Of a stretch of 64,000 bases of DNA, positions 28,683 to 36,248 are shown one piece after another. This DNA comes from Burkholderiales bacterium (GTDB lineage: Bacteria; Pseudomonadota; Gammaproteobacteria; Burkholderiales; Usitatibacteraceae): assembly GCA_019634955.1 (NCBI GenBank), contig JAHCAK010000012.1, positions 31,621 to 95,620 of the forward strand. The letters are read 5' to 3'. A program made the translations under genes and the position numbers. Under the pieces are notes generated by a model that worked only from the letters and a program-made list of their open reading frames with translations, did no database searches and had not been told where the DNA came from. Position 1 is the stretch's first letter; each line of letters begins with the position of its first letter.

Positions 28683-29059
28683 GACCCCTATACCTCTCGT
28701 TTGTAGTGCTTGCGTTGTCAGCCTGTGCATTGGCGCAGCAACCGTCGCCTCCGTCTTCAACTGTTGCAGGCCCGCCGTATCGCCCCCCAGAAGGCAAGCT
28801 GTCCGAGGCACCCCAGACCTTTTCCTGCTCGGAGAAGATGCTCGAGCTGACTCGAGACCAGCTAGAGCAAACTGCCCTAGACGAATTTGAGAAGCGCGGC
28901 GGCCGGACGGATCGCGGTCGTATCGAATCCAGAATCGTCAACAAGGGCTGTGATTGGCAAGTGCTTGTGGTCCTGCTGCCCCGGGCGCCGGGCGCCCACT
29001 TCGGAGTTCTGATTGATGGGGTATCGGGAAAGGTGAAGACCTATTTCCCCGGATCGTAG
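28679..29059 (+). CDS. Immunity candidate 1, lipoprotein
   Basis: The product is 126 residues. The signal MRPLYLSFVVLALSAC ends in an LSAC lipobox. The mature part ends with a compact alpha/beta stretch, GCDWQVLVVLLPRAPGAHF then GVLIDGVSGKVKTYFPG. The ATG overlaps the stop of tip 1 (ATGA), the usual toxin-immunity coupling. A membrane-anchored periplasmic location suggests that tip 1 acts outside the cytoplasm. No family is recognised with confidence; function comes from position. Confidence 0.65.
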   Translation: MRPLYLSFVVLALSACALAQQPSPPSSTVAGPPYRPPEGKLSEAPQTFSCSEKMLELTRDQLEQTALDEFEKRGGRTDRGRIESRIVNKGCDWQVLVVLLPRAPGAHFGVLIDGVSGKVKTYFPGS

Positions 29060-29575
29060 GAGACGGGATTGCACTACAACTACTTCCGCGATTACGACCC
29101 CGCGATCGGGAGGTATGTTCAGAGCGATCCGATTGGATTGGATGGGGGGCTGAATACCTACGGATATGTGTATGACTCACCACTCGCTTTTTCTGATCCG
29201 AGAGGGTTGGACGCCTACAGCTGCTACAAGCCACTGCACGCGCTAGGACCAATTGGCCGCCTGGTCTACAACCCGGCCAAGAATCCACTGTTTCATCAGT
29301 ATCTCTGCGCTGTTGTGGACGGCAAGATCACATGTGGCGGACAAGATCGAAAGGGCAAATCTTGGAGTCCAGGTAAGCCAAGCGACGACAAGCCCGAAGA
29401 TGCCAATCAGTGCGTCAAGGCGAAGTCCTGCCCCGAGGCGGACAAATGCATCAAGGAAGCAATCGACGATTCCAATCGTCCCGATTACGGTCTCTTTGGC
29501 CCAGGAACGAACTGCCAAGAGTGGGTTAACGACACCTATGCACGATGCTATCTGCGCTGCAAGGGGGCAAAATGA
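29060..29575 (+). CDS. Orphan RHS tip 2 with residual core
   Basis: Directly after the stop of immunity candidate 1 the RHS core resumes in frame: ETGLHYNYFRDYDPAIGRYV, then the DPIGL, NTYGYV and DPRGL boundary motifs. A tip of about 118 residues follows. Its features are FHQYLCAVVDGKITCGGQD and GPGTNCQEWVNDTYARC. The order His then Asn-Cys-x-x-Trp resembles permuted papain-like (LRAT/NlpC) hydrolases, but this is a motif-level guess. No SD-supported start exists (TTG at 29069 is possible), so it is probably a displaced tip kept as a donor for recombination. Confidence 0.7.
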   Translation, partial: ETGLHYNYFRDYDPAIGRYVQSDPIGLDGGLNTYGYVYDSPLAFSDPRGLDAYSCYKPLHALGPIGRLVYNPAKNPLFHQYLCAVVDGKITCGGQDRKGKSWSPGKPSDDKPEDANQCVKAKSCPEADKCIKEAIDDSNRPDYGLFGPGTNCQEWVNDTYARCYLRCKGAK

Positions 29576-30123
29576 ACCTGCTCCGCTCAGCGACGCCCTC
29601 GGAGCGACTTTTTGGATGGCTAACATTGGTCGCCCTATTCGCTGCCCTCTCAGCGATCGTCGGACTGCCTTCGGTCGGGCTGGCAATGCGCGAGAGCATC
29701 CGAGGAAATCTTGCGTTTGCACTGATGGTTGCCGCAGTGCTCGTTGATTGTGCGGTGCTATTCTCCTTCGGCTCCACGCGACTAATTCGGTATTTCGCGA
29801 AATGGGTGTGGATCGGCCTAGGGTTCATTGCCTTGGGGCTCTCCCTTCACATTGTCAATCTCAACGATCCCGAAGCATTCAAGGCAGCAGACACAGTGCT
29901 GTTGGTAGTAATGGCGATCTTGGCGTTTCCCGCGAGCGCGGCGGGAGGACTATTGATCTATTTCTACGGCAACTTCGCCGGAGCGGATCACCCGACGTCG
30001 GCAGTGGACCTTCTTGTCTATTGGGTAGTCCTCAAGACGCTTGGTTACGCGCAATGGTTCATGGTGATTCCGGCATTAATGCGAGTCTCTCGACGAAGTG
30101 CGAAGGCCGAGGACGGGGGTTAG
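29572..30123 (+). CDS. Immunity candidate 2, multi-pass membrane protein
   Basis: The product is 183 residues with about five predicted membrane helices (near 15-35, 48-68, 78-98, 108-132 and 145-168) and a basic C-terminus. The ATG overlaps the stop of tip 2. Composition is clearly less GC-rich than the surrounding chromosome. An integral-membrane immunity protein suggests protection at the envelope. No family is recognised. Confidence 0.65.
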   Translation: MNLLRSATPSERLFGWLTLVALFAALSAIVGLPSVGLAMRESIRGNLAFALMVAAVLVDCAVLFSFGSTRLIRYFAKWVWIGLGFIALGLSLHIVNLNDPEAFKAADTVLLVVMAILAFPASAAGGLLIYFYGNFAGADHPTSAVDLLVYWVVLKTLGYAQWFMVIPALMRVSRRSAKAEDGG

Positions 30124-30698
30124 CCTTCAACCTCCGGTTCCCGGGACAGCTCTTCGATGCCGAGACCGGGACGCACTACAACTACTTCCGTGACTTCGAT
30201 CCCGCGATAGGCCGATACATCCAGTCCGATCCCATCGGACTGCGCGGCGGGATCAATACCTATGGGTATGTGGGAGCGCACCCCTTAATTGCACTTGACC
30301 CATTTGGCCTAGCCGAACTGTGCCGCAGGATTCTGGAGCAGAAGTGGGAAGTGGTCGGTCGAGGCTGGAAGATCGTCGACTACCGGTATCGACGAAGCTC
30401 CGATGGCCCCCTTGACGTGTTCATGAACGCGATTACAACTATCAAGCCAGGCTTCGGCTTCGGAGTGATGATCCCGATTCTCCGCGACCTCGCCCTCGAA
30501 CAGCTGCATGAACTGGACGTTCAGGTTTGCATTGACGAATGCACGAAGAAGGAAACGCGGACCGTCCTCTTTGACAGGCCGCTGAATCAGTATCAAGAGA
30601 ATTGGTATAACCCGCACCTCGGAGACCGGGAAGGCGATCCTGTAATCAGGGATGTGTTTGATGGCCCGCCGACACGCGAAACGCGATGGGGGAGATGA
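30123..30698 (+). CDS. Orphan RHS tip 3 with residual core
   Basis: Core homology starts at the stop codon of immunity candidate 2: [55 protein letters not shown] tip of about 130 residues follows, with WEVVGRGWKIVDYRYRR, a glycine-rich GFGFGVMIPIL stretch, CIDECTKKE and a C-terminal NWYNPHLGDREGDPVI. I do not recognise a catalytic family. No start codon with a ribosome-binding site lies at the core boundary, so this is a displaced tip. The following lipoprotein gene overlaps its stop. Confidence 0.7.
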   Translation, partial: AFNLRFPGQLFDAETGTHYNYFRDFDPAIGRYIQSDPIGLRGGINTYGYVGAHPLIALDPFGLAELCRRILEQKWEVVGRGWKIVDYRYRRSSDGPLDVFMNAITTIKPGFGFGVMIPILRDLALEQLHELDVQVCIDECTKKETRTVLFDRPLNQYQENWYNPHLGDREGDPVIRDVFDGPPTRETRWGR

Positions 30699-31120
30699 TG
30701 AAACTCGCGCCACTGCTATGGGTCATTGCTGCAAGTGCACTCGTTGGCTGTGCCTCAGCGGAATCGCCAGGCCCTGAAATCGGATTCAAGTTCTACGATG
30801 CGGACATGCAGAAGCGATTGGTGAATAGCCTTCAACGGGAGGGTGTCGTTCACCGCGTGCGTCCGGATGGCACCGCGCTGTATGCTCCGCAGGACGAGGA
30901 GCGGGTTAGCAGAATCCGAATTGAGGTGTTGAACGAAGCGTTTGTCCCGTCCGCGCATGTTGGTGATGTGACCTTGGAGCGCCGCTTCTTGGAACGTCTT
31001 GAGAAAGCGGGCATCAAGTATGCGATCGCAGAGCGCGACGGCAAGCGCTGGATTTCGTGGGCCCAGAGTGATGATGCGAACGTGAATGCTATTCGGAAGA
31101 ATCTCTTGCAAGGCCGCTGA
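30698..31120 (+). CDS. Immunity candidate 3, lipoprotein
   Basis: The product is 140 residues. The signal [18 protein letters not shown] has an LVGC lipobox. The mature part seems to hold two similar alpha/beta halves ([20 protein letters not shown] and [20 protein letters not shown]). The ATG at 30698 sits 3 bp after GGGGGAG; the ATG at 30695, overlapping the tip stop, is an alternative. A periplasmic lipoprotein suggests an envelope-acting toxin. Family unknown. Confidence 0.65.
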   Translation: MKLAPLLWVIAASALVGCASAESPGPEIGFKFYDADMQKRLVNSLQREGVVHRVRPDGTALYAPQDEERVSRIRIEVLNEAFVPSAHVGDVTLERRFLERLEKAGIKYAIAERDGKRWISWAQSDDANVNAIRKNLLQGR

Positions 31121-31523
31121 CGGCAATCTGAAGCACTACAACTACTATCGGGACTTCGATCCGTCGATAGGCAGGTACATCCAGTCCGATCCCATCGGAC
31201 TGAAGGCCGGGCTCAACACCTTCGGATATGTGGGTGGAAATCCTCTCAAGTGGATCGACCCCAAGGGCCTGCTGCAGAAGCCCGGCACGGGCCTAGGTGG
31301 CAACCAGCGCGACTGCCCCTATGTCTACCACTTGGAGTTGGTCAGGAAGCCCAACTGGTTTGTTGAAGAAGTCACCGCGCAGTGCTTCTACTATTGCGGC
31401 CCTTCTGACAACTGTCCCGCCAACCCTAGGGATTACGTCAGATCGTTCATCGTCTACGACGTCGTGCGGCTGCGATTCTGGCCGGGCAATCCATGCCCGC
31501 CGGTTTGGTCGTTCGACATGTGA
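31086..31523 (+). CDS. Orphan RHS tip 4 with residual core
   Basis: RHS homology begins at about 31131 ([20 protein letters not shown], then [19 protein letters not shown]). A short tip of about 85 residues follows, with six Cys ([39 protein letters not shown]). An ATG at 31086 extends the frame upstream inside immunity candidate 3 and may be spurious. The toxin family is not recognised. Like tips 2 and 3 it has lost nearly all of the RHS core. Confidence 0.65.
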   Translation: MLFGRISCKAADGNLKHYNYYRDFDPSIGRYIQSDPIGLKAGLNTFGYVGGNPLKWIDPKGLLQKPGTGLGGNQRDCPYVYHLELVRKPNWFVEEVTAQCFYYCGPSDNCPANPRDYVRSFIVYDVVRLRFWPGNPCPPVWSFDM

Positions 31524-31528
31524 TTGAC

Positions 31529-31927
31529 ATGCTCTCGTTGAAGTTCACGGCCGAAGCAGCAGACCTGATTCGCAAAGCTCTAGGAACGACGCGAGTCGCC
31601 GAGCCCGTCGTGTACTTGATCGAAGTCAGCGACGCTCCGGTCCCTCCGGCGTTGGGAAAGGCTATCGCGACCGGCGCTGACGAATCTAGGATCCAAGAGC
31701 TTGCGGAGAGTCAATCCACGAAGGACTTGCTGTCGGGTCGGAGACGTTTGGTGCCGGCGATATATCCGAAGAGTCAGTTTCCTAAGAAGTATCTCGTGAG
31801 CATCGACGGCATTCCGTTCGTCGTGCCTCCGAACCTAGAGAAGAAACTCGACGGGGGAACGCTCCACACGGCGCCGCGCGGATTGGAGTTGCGGGACGCC
31901 AGTGGTGCGATTGTGATGCCTCAGTGA
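31529..31927 (+). CDS. Immunity candidate 4, cytoplasmic
   Basis: The product is 132 residues and has no signal peptide or membrane helix. It contains LKFTAEAADLIRKAL at the N-terminus, a GRRRLVPAIYPKSQFPKKY strand region and a PRGLELRDASG end. It starts 5 bp after the stop of tip 4; a GTG at 31520 overlapping that stop is an alternative. The lack of export signals contrasts with the other three partners and suggests a toxin with a cytoplasmic target. Function is inferred from position only. Confidence 0.6.
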   Translation: MLSLKFTAEAADLIRKALGTTRVAEPVVYLIEVSDAPVPPALGKAIATGADESRIQELAESQSTKDLLSGRRRLVPAIYPKSQFPKKYLVSIDGIPFVVPPNLEKKLDGGTLHTAPRGLELRDASGAIVMPQ

Positions 31928-31941
31928 GCACCACTCAGGCA
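31917..31941 (+). terminator. Possible terminator hairpin after the RHS tip array
   Basis: TGCCTCAGTG pairs with CACTCAGGCA (9 of 10 bp) around a 5-nt loop, spanning the stop codon of immunity candidate 4. No U-tract follows, so termination is uncertain. Confidence 0.4.
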
Positions 31942-32327
31942 CGCGGCTTGCGAGGAGAGGCTGCAAGCCCCGTGCCTTCGCTGCAGCGTCGTGGGCTCGA
32001 GCGCTGACTGATTGCGAGCGCCGCGGCTTCGGCCCGGTTCTACGCGCAACTTCCCCCGCGCTCGCGCGCGGGGGTCTGAACCGATTCCTTATCGGGCAGC
32101 TCTTTTGCCGCGCGCGAGCGCGGCGCCGAGGTGGTCGCAATTTGCGACCGATAACCTGGGCGGGGTAGAAGCACGCGCGAGGACGGCGAGCGCGGCAGTA
32201 GGGGGAAGCGGCGTTGCGCGAGCACGACCGCGCGGAAAGTACACGCGAGCCGGGCCACGGCGAGCGTGCGGGTTGATAGCGAAGCGCGGGGAGCGCGGAG
32301 CTGCAACCGAGGCAGACCCGGGCGCCC

Positions 32328-32403
32328 GACATAACGCGCGGTTATGCGTTGCGGGATGAGCGGAGCGCCCAAGAGCCGCGACGCATAATCGTGGCGTTAT
32401 GTG
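32328..32403. repeat. attC-like imperfect hairpin
   Basis: The arms ACATAACGC and GCGTTATGT are exact complements and are followed inward by TTATGCGT/ACGCATAA and GCGG/CCGC blocks with unpaired bases between them. A terminal GTTATGT core, paired complement and bulged stem are reminiscent of integron attC sites. No integrase or second copy is visible. Confidence 0.4.
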
Positions 32404-32406
32404 AAC

Positions 32407-32468
32407 GTGGCCCTTGCGCCGCTTTCTTTAGCCGCCGTCGATTCCGAAGCCGCAAGCGCAAGGGCCAC
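32407..32468. repeat. Perfect 13-bp inverted repeat
   Basis: GTGGCCCTTGCGC at 32407-32419 is the exact reverse complement of 32456-32468, with 36 bp between. It could be a transcript hairpin or the ends of a tiny mobile-element relic. Confidence 0.55.
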
Positions 32469-32601
32469 TTCCCCGGGCCTGCCGAGAAGATCGCGGCGTG
32501 GCCGATGCCGCGGCGCTCGCAGAAGCGCTATTGCTAGAAAATTCGATGCGGTGGCGAATGCGCGGGGCTGGCCGCTTCTCGTTGCAGGCCACGTGCCCGG
32601 G

Positions 32602-32670
32602 CGCTCATTGACAATTGGCCCCCCGGCGCTATTGGGGAATTGAGCCCCGGGGGGCGATCTGGAATGAGCG
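32602..32670. repeat. Nested palindrome
   Basis: The outer arms CGCTCATT/AATGAGCG (32602-32609, 32663-32670) enclose inner arms GCCCCCCGG/CCGGGGGGC (32618-32626, 32647-32655). It may form a long stem-loop or mark a former insertion-sequence end. Confidence 0.55.
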
Positions 32671-32719
32671 GTGACAACGTTGACGGCAATCTGCGAAAGA
32701 ATGCCGTTCGCGCTTTCCC

Positions 32720-33637
32720 CTACCGCCGCACGGCGAGACCCAGGCTGCGCGCGAGGTAGCCCAGGCTCCGCGACTCCTCGTCGAGGAAGCGCGCGTAGTC
32801 CGAGCCCTGCTGCCATGCCGGCGACCAGCCCCGCTCGGCCAGCAGCGCCTTCCACGCGGGCGTCTCTGTCGCCGCCTTCACGCGCAGGAGCAGGTCGTCG
32901 CGGTGCGTGGGCTTGAGCCCCGGCCCGGCGAAGAGCCCGATCCACTGGCCGAAGACGAGGTTCACGCCCTGTTCCTTGAGCGAGCGCACACCCGAGACGG
33001 CCGACGGCGCGGTGACGGCCAGCACGCGCACGCGCCCTTCGCGCATCGCGGCGAGCGCCTCGCGGACCGGTGCCACCCCGGCCGTCGCGCCCGCACCGCC
33101 GGCGGGGGCCAGGCGCACGCGGGCGGCATCGGCGCCGACGGTTCGCGCGAGGAAAGCAACGAGGAGATGGGCGACGCTTCCCTTCGCGCCCGCATCCCAG
33201 GCGAGCGCCGCGGGGTCGGCCTTGAAGGCGCGCGCGAGGTCGGCCATCGAGGCGTGGGGCGAACCCGCCGGCACGAAGATCGCGAAGTGGCCCACGGCCA
33301 GGCGCGCGAGCGGGCTCGCGTCCTGCACGCGGGGCACGCCGGATTCGTACTCGGCGGCGGCGAGGAGATCCTGGCCCGCGAGCAGCAGCGCCTGCGGGCC
33401 GCGGGCCTCCTTCACGAATTTCGCGAGCGCGGTCGTCGGTGCGCCGGCGGGGTTGTCGACAGCGACGGACGACGCCGCCTTCACGGATACGAGCGCCTCG
33501 CCCAGGACGCGCGCGGCACGGTCCACCGGCGAGCCGGCCGTGCCGGGCACGGTGAGGGTGTAAGCGGGTTGCTGGGCGGCCGCACCTGCGGCGGCCGCGA
33601 GAAGGGTGGCCGCGAGGAACGCGCGCGCCTGGATCAT
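32720..33637 (-). CDS. Bug/TctC-family periplasmic receptor
   Basis: The product is 305 residues. A signal peptide (about 1-22, ending AAA-Q) precedes a divergent Bug domain: YTLTVPGTAGSPVDRAARVLGE replaces the usual VP(F/Y).(A/P)GG.(T/S)D loop and lacks part of that consensus (quoted as YTLTVPGTAGSPVD and RAARVLGE). Later landmarks such as ALAVTAPS-like LAVTAPSAV and WIGLFAGPGLKP remain. It is the last gene of the hyuAB-Bug-ALDH-Bug unit. No membrane subunits are nearby. The altered binding loop suggests an unusual ligand or loss of function. Confidence 0.8.
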   Translation of the reverse strand: MIQARAFLAATLLAAAAGAAAQQPAYTLTVPGTAGSPVDRAARVLGEALVSVKAASSVAVDNPAGAPTTALAKFVKEARGPQALLLAGQDLLAAAEYESGVPRVQDASPLARLAVGHFAIFVPAGSPHASMADLARAFKADPAALAWDAGAKGSVAHLLVAFLARTVGADAARVRLAPAGGAGATAGVAPVREALAAMREGRVRVLAVTAPSAVSGVRSLKEQGVNLVFGQWIGLFAGPGLKPTHRDDLLLRVKAATETPAWKALLAERGWSPAWQQGSDYARFLDEESRSLGYLARSLGLAVRR

Positions 33638-33692
33638 CGTCTTGCTCCCGGTTGCCGGGCCCGGATATGGGCCCCGGGCGACATGGTACCGC

Positions 33693-35198
33693 TCAGGCGC
33701 GCGGGTTGAACGGGTCCTTGATCCCCGGCCCGTGGTCGATCCACACGCTCTTGGTCTCCGTGTACTCGTGGATCGCCTCGAGGCCGTTCTCGCGGCCCAG
33801 CCCGCTCTCCTTCATGCCGCCGAAGGGCGTGGCGTGGTTCGTGCGGCGGTAGGTGTTGACCCACACGGTGCCGGCGCGAAGGCGCGGCACCAGGCGGTGG
33901 GCGCGGCGCAGGTCGTTCGTCCAGAGGCCGGCGGCCAGCCCGAAGCGCGTGTCGTTGGCGATGGCCACCGCCTCCGCCTCGTCGCGGAACGGGATCACGC
34001 AGAGCACCGGCCCGAAGACCTCCTCGCGGGCGATGCGCATGTCGTTGCGCACGCCGCCGAGGATCGTGGGCAGGACGAAGAGCCCCTGCGCGAGCGCCGG
34101 GTCGTCCGGGCGCGCGCCGCCGCAGAGGACCTGCGCGCCTTCCCCGCGCGCCACGCCGATCCAGTGCAGGACCTTGTCGTACTGCATGCGGCAGGCGAGC
34201 GGCCCCACCTCGGTGCCGGCATCCAGCGGGTCGCCGAGGCGCAGGCGGCGCGTGCGCTCGACGAGGCGCGCGGTGAAATCCTCGAGGATGTCGGCGTGCA
34301 CGAGGGCGCGCGAGCCGGCGAGGCAGGTCTGGCCCGCGGCGGCGAAGATGCCGGCCAGCACCCCCTTTACCGCGTTGTCGATGTCGGCGTCGGGGAAGAC
34401 GATGTTGGGGGATTTGCCGCCCAGTTCCAGCGAGACGCGCGCAAGCCGTTCGGCCGCCGTCTTCGCCACCGCCTTGCCGACGGCGGTCGACCCCGTGAAG
34501 GCGATGCGGTCGACGCCGGGGTGGGCGGCGAGCGCCGCACCGACGGCGCCGTCGCCCGTGACCACGTTCACGACGCCCGGGGGGAAGCCGGCCTCCTCGA
34601 AGAGGTGCGCCAGCGCGAGGGTCGAGACGGGCGTCACCTCCGAGGGCTTCACCACGACGGTGTTGCCGGCGGCGAGCGCCGGGCAGAGCTTCCAGAAGAG
34701 GAGCGAGAGCGGGCTGTTCCAGGGCGTGATGGCGGCCACGACGCCCACGGGCTCGCGCACCGTGTAGTTGAGCATGTCCGGCACGCTCAGCGGCACCACG
34801 TGCCCGTGCAGGTGCTCCGCGGCGCCGGCGAAGTAGTGGCAGTGGGCCGCGAGCGCCGACGCCTGCCCGCGCACCTCGCGCAGGAGCTTGCCGTTCTCCA
34901 GCACCTGCACGAGGGCGAGGTCCTCGGCCTCGCGCTCGACGAGATCGCCCAGCCGGCGCAGCAGCCGCGCGCGTTGCGCCGGAAGCGCGCGGGCCCAGTC
35001 GCCGGATTCGAAAGCGGCGCGCGCGGCCGCGACGGCGGCATCGACATCGGCGGCCGTGGCCCGCGGTGCCGTCGCCCACGCCCGCCCCGTGAAGGGGTCG
35101 ATGCTCGGGAAGGTGGCGCCGTCGGCCGCCGGCACGCGGCGCCCGCCCACCAGCATGGGCCAGGCGCGGACGGGCCGGTCGCGGATGGCGGCGCTCAA
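33693..35198 (-). CDS. NAD(P)-dependent aldehyde dehydrogenase
   Basis: The product is 501 residues, the full length of the ALDH superfamily. The motifs are AITPWNSPLSLL, VVKPSEVTPVS, FTGSTAVGKAV, the catalytic Glu in LELGGKSPNIV and the catalytic Cys in GQTCLAGSR. EVFGPVL and the GGMKESGLGRENG tail are normal. The start is assigned to a TTG at 35198 because GGAGG lies 6 nt upstream and no ATG precedes the domain; an internal ATG 14 codons later is less likely. It oxidises an unidentified aldehyde and lies between two Bug receptors in the hydantoinase/oxoprolinase operon. Confidence 0.9.
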   Translation of the reverse strand: MSAAIRDRPVRAWPMLVGGRRVPAADGATFPSIDPFTGRAWATAPRATAADVDAAVAAARAAFESGDWARALPAQRARLLRRLGDLVEREAEDLALVQVLENGKLLREVRGQASALAAHCHYFAGAAEHLHGHVVPLSVPDMLNYTVREPVGVVAAITPWNSPLSLLFWKLCPALAAGNTVVVKPSEVTPVSTLALAHLFEEAGFPPGVVNVVTGDGAVGAALAAHPGVDRIAFTGSTAVGKAVAKTAAERLARVSLELGGKSPNIVFPDADIDNAVKGVLAGIFAAAGQTCLAGSRALVHADILEDFTARLVERTRRLRLGDPLDAGTEVGPLACRMQYDKVLHWIGVARGEGAQVLCGGARPDDPALAQGLFVLPTILGGVRNDMRIAREEVFGPVLCVIPFRDEAEAVAIANDTRFGLAAGLWTNDLRRAHRLVPRLRAGTVWVNTYRRTNHATPFGGMKESGLGRENGLEAIHEYTETKSVWIDHGPGIKDPFNPRA

Positions 35199-35218
35199 GC
35201 CGGGCCTCCGGGCGCCGG

Positions 35219-36205
35219 TCAGTCGACCATGGGGATCTTCGCCTTTTGCACGAAGTCGCCCCAGTACTTCTTCTGCGATTGCAGCCAGCCGCGGAACTGC
35301 TCCGGTGACTCGCTCGCCACCGGGTCGAGGCCCACGGCGCGCAGCTTCGCGCCGTACTCGGGCTCGGCGGCGATCAGCTTGAGCTCGGCGTGCAGCCGCG
35401 CGACCACCTCCTTCGGCGTCTTCGCCGGGGCGGCGATGCCCAGCCAGGCGATGGCCTCGAAGCCGGGGATGGTCTCGGCCATCGTCGGCACCTCGGGCAC
35501 CGTGCTGGAACGCTGCGGCGTGGTCACCGAGAGCGCGCGCAGCTTGCCGCCGCGCACCTGGCCCAGCGGGGAGGGGATCGAGTCGATGAAGAAGGTGACG
35601 CGGCCGCCCAGCACGTCGGTGATGGCGGGCGCGGCGCCCTTGTAGGGCACGTGCAGCAGCTTCGTGCCGGTGGTCATCGCGAAGAGCTCGCTGATGAGGT
35701 AGGGCGCGCTGCCCTGGCCGAAGGAGGCGTAGGAGATGCTGCCGGGGTCCTTCCTCGCCGCCGCCACGAGGTCGGCGACGCTCTTGTAGGGGCTCTCCGC
35801 CGAGACGACCATCAGGTAGGGGAACGAGACCACCTGCGACACCACCGCGAAGTCGTCGATGGGGTCGAAGGGGAAGGCCTTGTACAGATTGGGCGAGACG
35901 GTGTGCACGGTCGCCGACATGAGGAGCAGCGTGTAGCCGTCGGGCTCGGCCGTCGCCACCGCCTTGGAGCCGATCTGGCCCGTGGCGCCGGGTCGGTTCT
36001 CGACCACGACCGTCTGCCCGAGCCGGGCGCCGAGGCGCTCGGCGAGCGAGCGGGCCACCATGTCCACCGTGCCCGCGGCGGTCCACGGGACGACGAGCTT
36101 GAGCGACTTGTTGGGATACGCGCCCTGCGCGAGCGCGGGCAGGGCGCCGGCCGCGAGCACGGCGGCGGCGAGCGTGAGAAACAGGCGGCGAGTCGTGTGC
36201 GTCAT
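35219..36205 (-). CDS. Bug/TctC-family periplasmic receptor
   Basis: The product is 328 residues. It has a signal peptide (residues 1-26, ending ALA), then YPNKSLKLVVPWTAAGTVD, the ligand-loop variant of the Bug family. VENRPGATGQIGSKAVA and the SLGVTTPQRS-like LSVTTPQRS follow. It should present an organic acid or oxoproline-like compound at the inner membrane. It is encoded between hyuB and the aldehyde dehydrogenase; no TctAB pair is linked. Confidence 0.9.
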   Translation of the reverse strand: MTHTTRRLFLTLAAAVLAAGALPALAQGAYPNKSLKLVVPWTAAGTVDMVARSLAERLGARLGQTVVVENRPGATGQIGSKAVATAEPDGYTLLLMSATVHTVSPNLYKAFPFDPIDDFAVVSQVVSFPYLMVVSAESPYKSVADLVAAARKDPGSISYASFGQGSAPYLISELFAMTTGTKLLHVPYKGAAPAITDVLGGRVTFFIDSIPSPLGQVRGGKLRALSVTTPQRSSTVPEVPTMAETIPGFEAIAWLGIAAPAKTPKEVVARLHAELKLIAAEPEYGAKLRAVGLDPVASESPEQFRGWLQSQKKYWGDFVQKAKIPMVD

Positions 36206-36248
36206 GCGGCTTCCCCCAGGTGGTTGATGGATACTGCTGCGTCGGTCT

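Larger units (their letters stand above)
28103..31232 (+). repeat. Four dispersed copies of the RHS core-tip boundary
   Basis: A segment of about 100 bp encoding HYNYFRDYDPxIGRYxQSDP and NTYGYV recurs at 28103-28207, 29060-29169, 30123-30272 (with extra upstream core) and 31134-31232. Each copy is followed by a different tip. These are the recombination sites at which new tips replace old ones. Confidence 0.85.
31928..32719. other. Non-coding, palindrome-rich region
   Basis: I find no supportable gene in these about 790 bp. They hold several inverted repeats: CCCCCGCG/CGCGGGGG at 32053-32074, a 76-bp imperfect hairpin at 32328-32403, a perfect 13-bp inverted repeat at 32407-32468 and a nested palindrome at 32602-32670. 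A 13-bp stretch TGACGGCAATCTG at 32684-32696 is also present at 31118-31130 at the tip-4 junction. It may be the debris of an insertion or recombination hotspot at the end of the RHS array. Confidence 0.6.

Noticed and set aside
27022..31927. Prophage or conjugative element as carrier of the RHS region
   Set aside because: No phage structural, integrase, transposase or transfer genes are visible; the region contains only RHS pieces and small partner genes.
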